Shown one piece after another: positions 24,179-26,804 of a stretch of DNA of 26,804 nt (the stretch's first letter is position 1; the number at the start of each line of letters is the position of its first letter). Source of the stretch: Microcystis sp. T1-4. GTDB taxonomy: Bacteria; Cyanobacteriota; Cyanobacteriia; Cyanobacteriales; Microcystaceae. Below the pieces are notes generated by a model. That model was not told the origin of the DNA. It worked only from the letters and a program-made list of their open reading frames with translations, and searched no databases. Position numbers and translations under genes: made by a program. The DNA lies in the NCBI RefSeq assembly GCF_000297435.1, contig NZ_CAIP01000279.1, positions 1 through 26,804 on the forward strand, read 5' to 3'.

Positions 24179-25360
24179 ATGCAGTATCGTCGTTTCGGTC
24201 GCACTAATCTACAAATGCCGGTGTTTTCCTGTGGGGGAATGCGCTATCAATTTCAGTGGCAGGAGCTGCCAATGTCGCAAATTCCTGACGAGAATCAAGG
24301 CAATTTAGAGGCAATCATTAATAAATCTCTGGAAGTGGGGATTAATCACATCGAAACCGCTAGGGGTTACGGCACTTCCGAGATGCAATTGGGCAAAATT
24401 TTGCCGCAACTACCGAGGGATAAGATTATCGTGCAGACGAAAGTTTCTCCTAGTCAAGATGTGCGGGAATTTCGCCGTAAATTTGAGCAATCCCTGCAAT
24501 TTTTACGGTTAGATTATGTGGATTTGTTGGGCATCCATGGCATCAACACCGAGGAAATTCTCGATGATACTATGGCCGAGGGCGGTTGTTGGCAAGAGGC
24601 GAAAAAATTACAGCAACAGGGAAAAGTTCGTTTTATCGGTTTCTCCACCCATGCACCAACTGATGTAATTGTCAAGGCTATTGCAACAAATTGTTACGAT
24701 TACCTCAATCTGCACTGGTACTATATTTTTCAGAATAACTGGCCGGCCATAGAAGCGGCAAAACAGCACGATATGGGGGTTTTTATCATTAGTCCCTCCG
24801 ATAAGGGCGGCCATCTCTATAATCCTCCCCCTAAGCTCGTGGCTCTCTGTTCTCCTCTCAGTCCGATGGTTTTTAATGACCTATTCTGTCTCAGTCATCC
24901 GGCCGTCCATACCCTTAGTATCGGTGCTGCGCGAGCCAGAGATTTTGATGAACACCTGAAAACTTTACCCTTACTCGATCGAGCCGAAGAGATTTTACCG
25001 CCAATTATCGAGAGATTGCAAGGGGAGATGATCAACTGTTTAGGCGATAATTGGGTAAAAACTTGGTCTGTGGGTTTACCTAGCTGGGAAAATACCCCCA
25101 ATCAGATTAATATTCCTTCTATCCTCTGGTTACACAATCTCGCTATCTCCTACGATATGCTCGACTTTGCCAAGGCCAGATACAATCTCTTGGGGAATGG
25201 GGGTCATTGGTTCCCCGGTCAACAGGCAAAAGAGGTGGAAAAACTCGATTTAACTGCCTGTTTAGCCGCTAGTCCCCACGCTGATCAAATTCCTTATCTT
25301 CTCGCCGAAACTCATCGATTATTGTCGGGAGAGACGGTACAACGCTTAAGCAGTAGTTAA
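24179..25360 (+). CDS. aldo/keto reductase family protein (COG1453 type)
   Basis: 393-aa NADP-type TIM-barrel oxidoreductase. Active-site residues by position: E59 (NHIETARGYG), Y64, K88 (QTKVS) and H120 (LLGIH); the tetrad's first residue is Glu, not the usual Asp. The barrel covers about 1-280; a C-terminal helical extension (about 285-393, with NLLGNGGHWFPGQQA and LTACLAASPHADQIP) is typical of this larger COG1453 group. Many relatives end in a Cys-rich ferredoxin-like domain; here only scattered Cys remain, so there is no Fe-S cluster. Substrate unknown. Its last 4 bp overlap the convergent cobO gene. Confidence 0.88.
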   Translation: MQYRRFGRTNLQMPVFSCGGMRYQFQWQELPMSQIPDENQGNLEAIINKSLEVGINHIETARGYGTSEMQLGKILPQLPRDKIIVQTKVSPSQDVREFRRKFEQSLQFLRLDYVDLLGIHGINTEEILDDTMAEGGCWQEAKKLQQQGKVRFIGFSTHAPTDVIVKAIATNCYDYLNLHWYYIFQNNWPAIEAAKQHDMGVFIISPSDKGGHLYNPPPKLVALCSPLSPMVFNDLFCLSHPAVHTLSIGAARARDFDEHLKTLPLLDRAEEILPPIIERLQGEMINCLGDNWVKTWSVGLPSWENTPNQINIPSILWLHNLAISYDMLDFAKARYNLLGNGGHWFPGQQAKEVEKLDLTACLAASPHADQIPYLLAETHRLLSGETVQRLSSS

Positions 25361-25962
25361 AATTCGATGCCGGGTTGCGCTTTCACTCCCTGTTGACGAA
25401 AGGGATGTTTAATTAACTTCATTTCCGTGACTAAATCCGCTATCTCGATTAATTCGGGTAAAGCTCCTCTACCAGTGAGAATAACGTGAGAATTAGCGGG
25501 TTTTCGGGCTAAACCAGCGATAACTTCCTGAATATCTAGATAACCGAATTTAAGGGCGATATTGATCTCATCGAGTAAAATTAATTGATATTGGGGATTT
25601 TCGAGAAAAGTTAGGGCTTTTTGCCATGCTTCTTCGGCTTTCTCTATATCTCTTTCTCTATCTTGGGTTTCCCAGGTGAAACCTTCCCCCATAGCATAAA
25701 ACTCGATTTGTTCCCCCCAAACACTAAAAATCTTTTGTTCGGCAGGTTCCCAAGCACCTTTGATGAATTGTACCACCGCCACTTTGTAACCATGACCGAG
25801 GGAACGTAAAACCATACCGAGGGCTGCCGTGGTTTTTCCCTTACCATCGCCAGTATTAACGATAATTAAACCTTTTTCAGCGATTTTTTCGGCTAAACGT
25901 TCCTCTTGGATGACCTTGCGGCGCTGCATTTTTTCTTTGTATTGTTCGGGAGTGAGTTGCAT
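25357..25962 (-). CDS. cobO: cob(I)yrinic acid a,c-diamide adenosyltransferase
   Basis: 201-aa CobO/BtuR-type ATP:corrinoid adenosyltransferase, which adds the 5'-deoxyadenosyl ligand during cobalamin synthesis or salvage. Seen: the P-loop NTGDGKGKTTAALG (36-49), VVQFIKGAW, LLDEINIALKFGYL (Walker-B-like, with Asp-Glu) and HVILTGRGA. The N-terminal helix of about 30 residues is the family's usual lid. No cobalamin riboswitch was seen in the 100 bp upstream. Stop overlaps the aldo/keto reductase stop region by 4 bp. Confidence 0.95.
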   Translation of the reverse strand: MQLTPEQYKEKMQRRKVIQEERLAEKIAEKGLIIVNTGDGKGKTTAALGMVLRSLGHGYKVAVVQFIKGAWEPAEQKIFSVWGEQIEFYAMGEGFTWETQDRERDIEKAEEAWQKALTFLENPQYQLILLDEINIALKFGYLDIQEVIAGLARKPANSHVILTGRGALPELIEIADLVTEMKLIKHPFRQQGVKAQPGIEF

Positions 25963-26297
25963 TCAAGTCTGTCCAGTCAAATCAAGATAATTGTAACTCA
26001 AGGGGTTATTGATCGCCCTTTGCAGATTTTAACCGGCTAAATTGTCTGGGGATTGATGCCTAATTCTCGCAATTTTGCCGCTAATCTCGCCTTTGCTTGT
26101 CGTTCTTGTTGTTTTTCCAAAGAGGTTATCATACTTGAAAATACCAATTAGTAGCTGATAAAAATACAGCGGAGATTATCTGTGTCTTTTGTGGTAAAGG
26201 CAGCGGTCATGATTTTAGTTTATTTAAAAAAAGTCGAGTTCGTTTTCACCGTTCAACTACCAGCAGAGAAGACAGTGGTTGTCAGGGAATATCTCAA
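25963..26297. other. gene-free stretch containing the Uma2 relic
   Basis: 335 bp between cobO and the MITE pair. Only the Uma2 relic at 26037-26132 is recognised. A short + strand open stretch after about 26169 (reading ICVFCGKGSGHDF) has no recognisable partner and stops at the MITE edge. Confidence 0.4.
26037..26132 (-). pseudogene. Uma2-family C-terminal relic
   Basis: 31 codons from an ATG at 26132 to a TAG at 26037, reading MITSLEKQQERQ, then a coiled-coil and LAAKLRELGINPQTI. This matches the C-terminus of the intact Uma2 protein of this window (LAAQLRQLGINPDE). The nuclease domain is absent, so it is a leftover tail of a lost paralog. Confidence 0.7.
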
Positions 26298-26607
26298 TAA
26301 GTAGTCGTGCAAAATTAATTTCCTAGTCGAGACAGGAGACTCCGAGACAGGAGACGGGAGACGGGAGACGGGATACAGCTATTAGGGATCGGATTTGAGT
26401 TTTCAGTTCACTGTTTCCTCACACCAGAAGTCTGACGGAGTAAGCTAAGACGCATTTAAAGTGCTTATTCTTAAGATTAGCCGAATCTCCCTCAATCCCT
26501 TTACTGTTGCCTCTTGCAAGAGTGCCTCTTGCCTCGTCTCAACAAGCAATTTAAATTACGAACAGCTTAGTGGCTTAGATGTGTAATTAATTTTGCTTAG
26601 ATACTTA
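26298..26607 (+). mobile_element. 310-bp MITE carrying repeat copy B
   Basis: Left end TAAGTAGTCGTGCAAAATTA and right end, read inward, TAAGTATCTAAGCAAAATTA: 15 of 20 positions match, with five consecutive mismatches in the middle, and both continue into ATT. TA borders each side. It contains repeat copy B at 26344-26607, almost identical to 5959-6222 (3 differences by eye in 264 bp). Non-coding. The right TA is shared with the next element. Confidence 0.72.
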
Positions 26608-26727
26608 AGTAGGTGGGTGGAATTAAATATAAAATAAACGTAGGTTGGGTTGAAGCATGAAACCCAACGCCCGCATGGGTTACGCTACCGCTAACCCATC
26701 CTACAAATAATTTTGCTTAGATACTTA
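26606..26727 (-). mobile_element. 122-bp MITE, copy 2 (inverted relative to copy 1)
   Basis: Same 122-bp length as copy 1 at 528-649 and matches it in inverted orientation, with a few internal differences. Its right terminus (TTTTGCTTAGATACTTA) is the terminus of the neighbouring 310-bp element, while copy 1 has a different 5-nt middle there, so the ends have been exchanged or converted. The two elements share one TA. Confidence 0.75.
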
Positions 26728-26804
26728 CCATAGTAATGCCAGCACCGCAAGAATGGCGATGGTTAAAATATCCCCCAGTTGGTGCAAGGGAGTCCGTTCT
26801 ACCC
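26725..26804 (-). CDS. C-terminus of a membrane protein (partial)
   Basis: The minus strand is open from the window edge to a TAA at 26725-26727, reading VERTPLHQLGDILTIAILAVLALLW, a hydrophobic C-terminal helix of about 15 residues. The gene continues past 26804, so the family cannot be named; the pattern resembles the last helix of an integral membrane enzyme. Its stop codon lies on the edge of the MITE. Confidence 0.5.
   Translation of the reverse strand, partial: VERTPLHQLGDILTIAILAVLALLW

Noticed and set aside
25963..26036. Cobalamin riboswitch upstream of cobO
   Set aside because: No B12-box-like motif or sufficient structured leader was seen.

Overview
The window looks like a chromosomal segment of a unicellular, bloom-forming cyanobacterium, and Microcystis is the best match. 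This is an inference; no marker gene such as 16S is present. The evidence is: (i) at least 13 copies of the HIP1 palindrome GCGATCGC, where about 0.4 would be expected by chance in 26.8 kb; (ii) many short tandem repeats in intergenic DNA, mostly with 7-bp units (ctgataa, ttcataa, gggagac, ccccaca); (iii) small TA-bounded inverted-repeat elements; (iv) cyanobacterial-type genes, including a thioredoxin reductase-thioredoxin fusion (NTRC type), a ycf63/MlaE-type permease and a grpE-less dnaK-dnaJ cluster.

Layout. 1-818: non-coding DNA with a 122-bp MITE and a possible coding relic. 819-5533: tandem-domain 6-pyruvoyl-tetrahydropterin/QueD-like protein, an SDR oxidoreductase (-), a VOC-fold protein, an RlmI-type 23S rRNA methyltransferase (-), and an MlaE-type lipid ABC permease. 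5534-6567: a 1-kb gene-free stretch with stacked hairpins and one copy of a 264-bp dispersed repeat. 6568-9493: an unrecognised 195-aa protein, a 66-aa small protein with its own terminator, a Uma2-type endonuclease (-) and a zinc alcohol dehydrogenase (-). 9946-16837: chaperone and translation genes, all on +: dnaK, dnaJ, a TusA-like protein, rsgA, a YfiH/polyphenol-oxidase-family protein and fmt. 16867-21011: mostly minus strand: a cNMP-binding protein, a TlyA-family rRNA methyltransferase, a small membrane protein (+), an orphan ZnuB/MntB-type permease and the NTRC-type reductase. 21090-23085: an IS200/IS605-type element with tnpB and tnpA divergent; TnpB keeps all catalytic residues, while TnpA has an internal deletion. 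23241-25962: map, an aldo/keto reductase and cobO (-). 25963-26804: a Uma2 C-terminal relic, two abutting MITEs (the first carrying the second copy of the 264-bp repeat), and the C-terminus of a membrane protein running off the window.

Most genes are housekeeping. RsgA, RlmI, TlyA, Fmt, Map and DnaK/DnaJ all serve ribosome maturation, translation start or protein folding. dnaJ-tusA-rsgA is the only clearly tight operon (2-bp and 0-bp gaps). The less ordinary content is the mobile and repeat layer: a probably active-type TnpB with a recognisable right-end RNA scaffold next to the NTRC promoter; a MITE family sharing the terminus TAAGTA...AATTA, with one copy supplying the stop codon of the last gene; and tandem repeats that fill whole intergenic gaps. 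I did not find a wholly new multi-gene system. No rRNA, tRNA or CRISPR array was seen.
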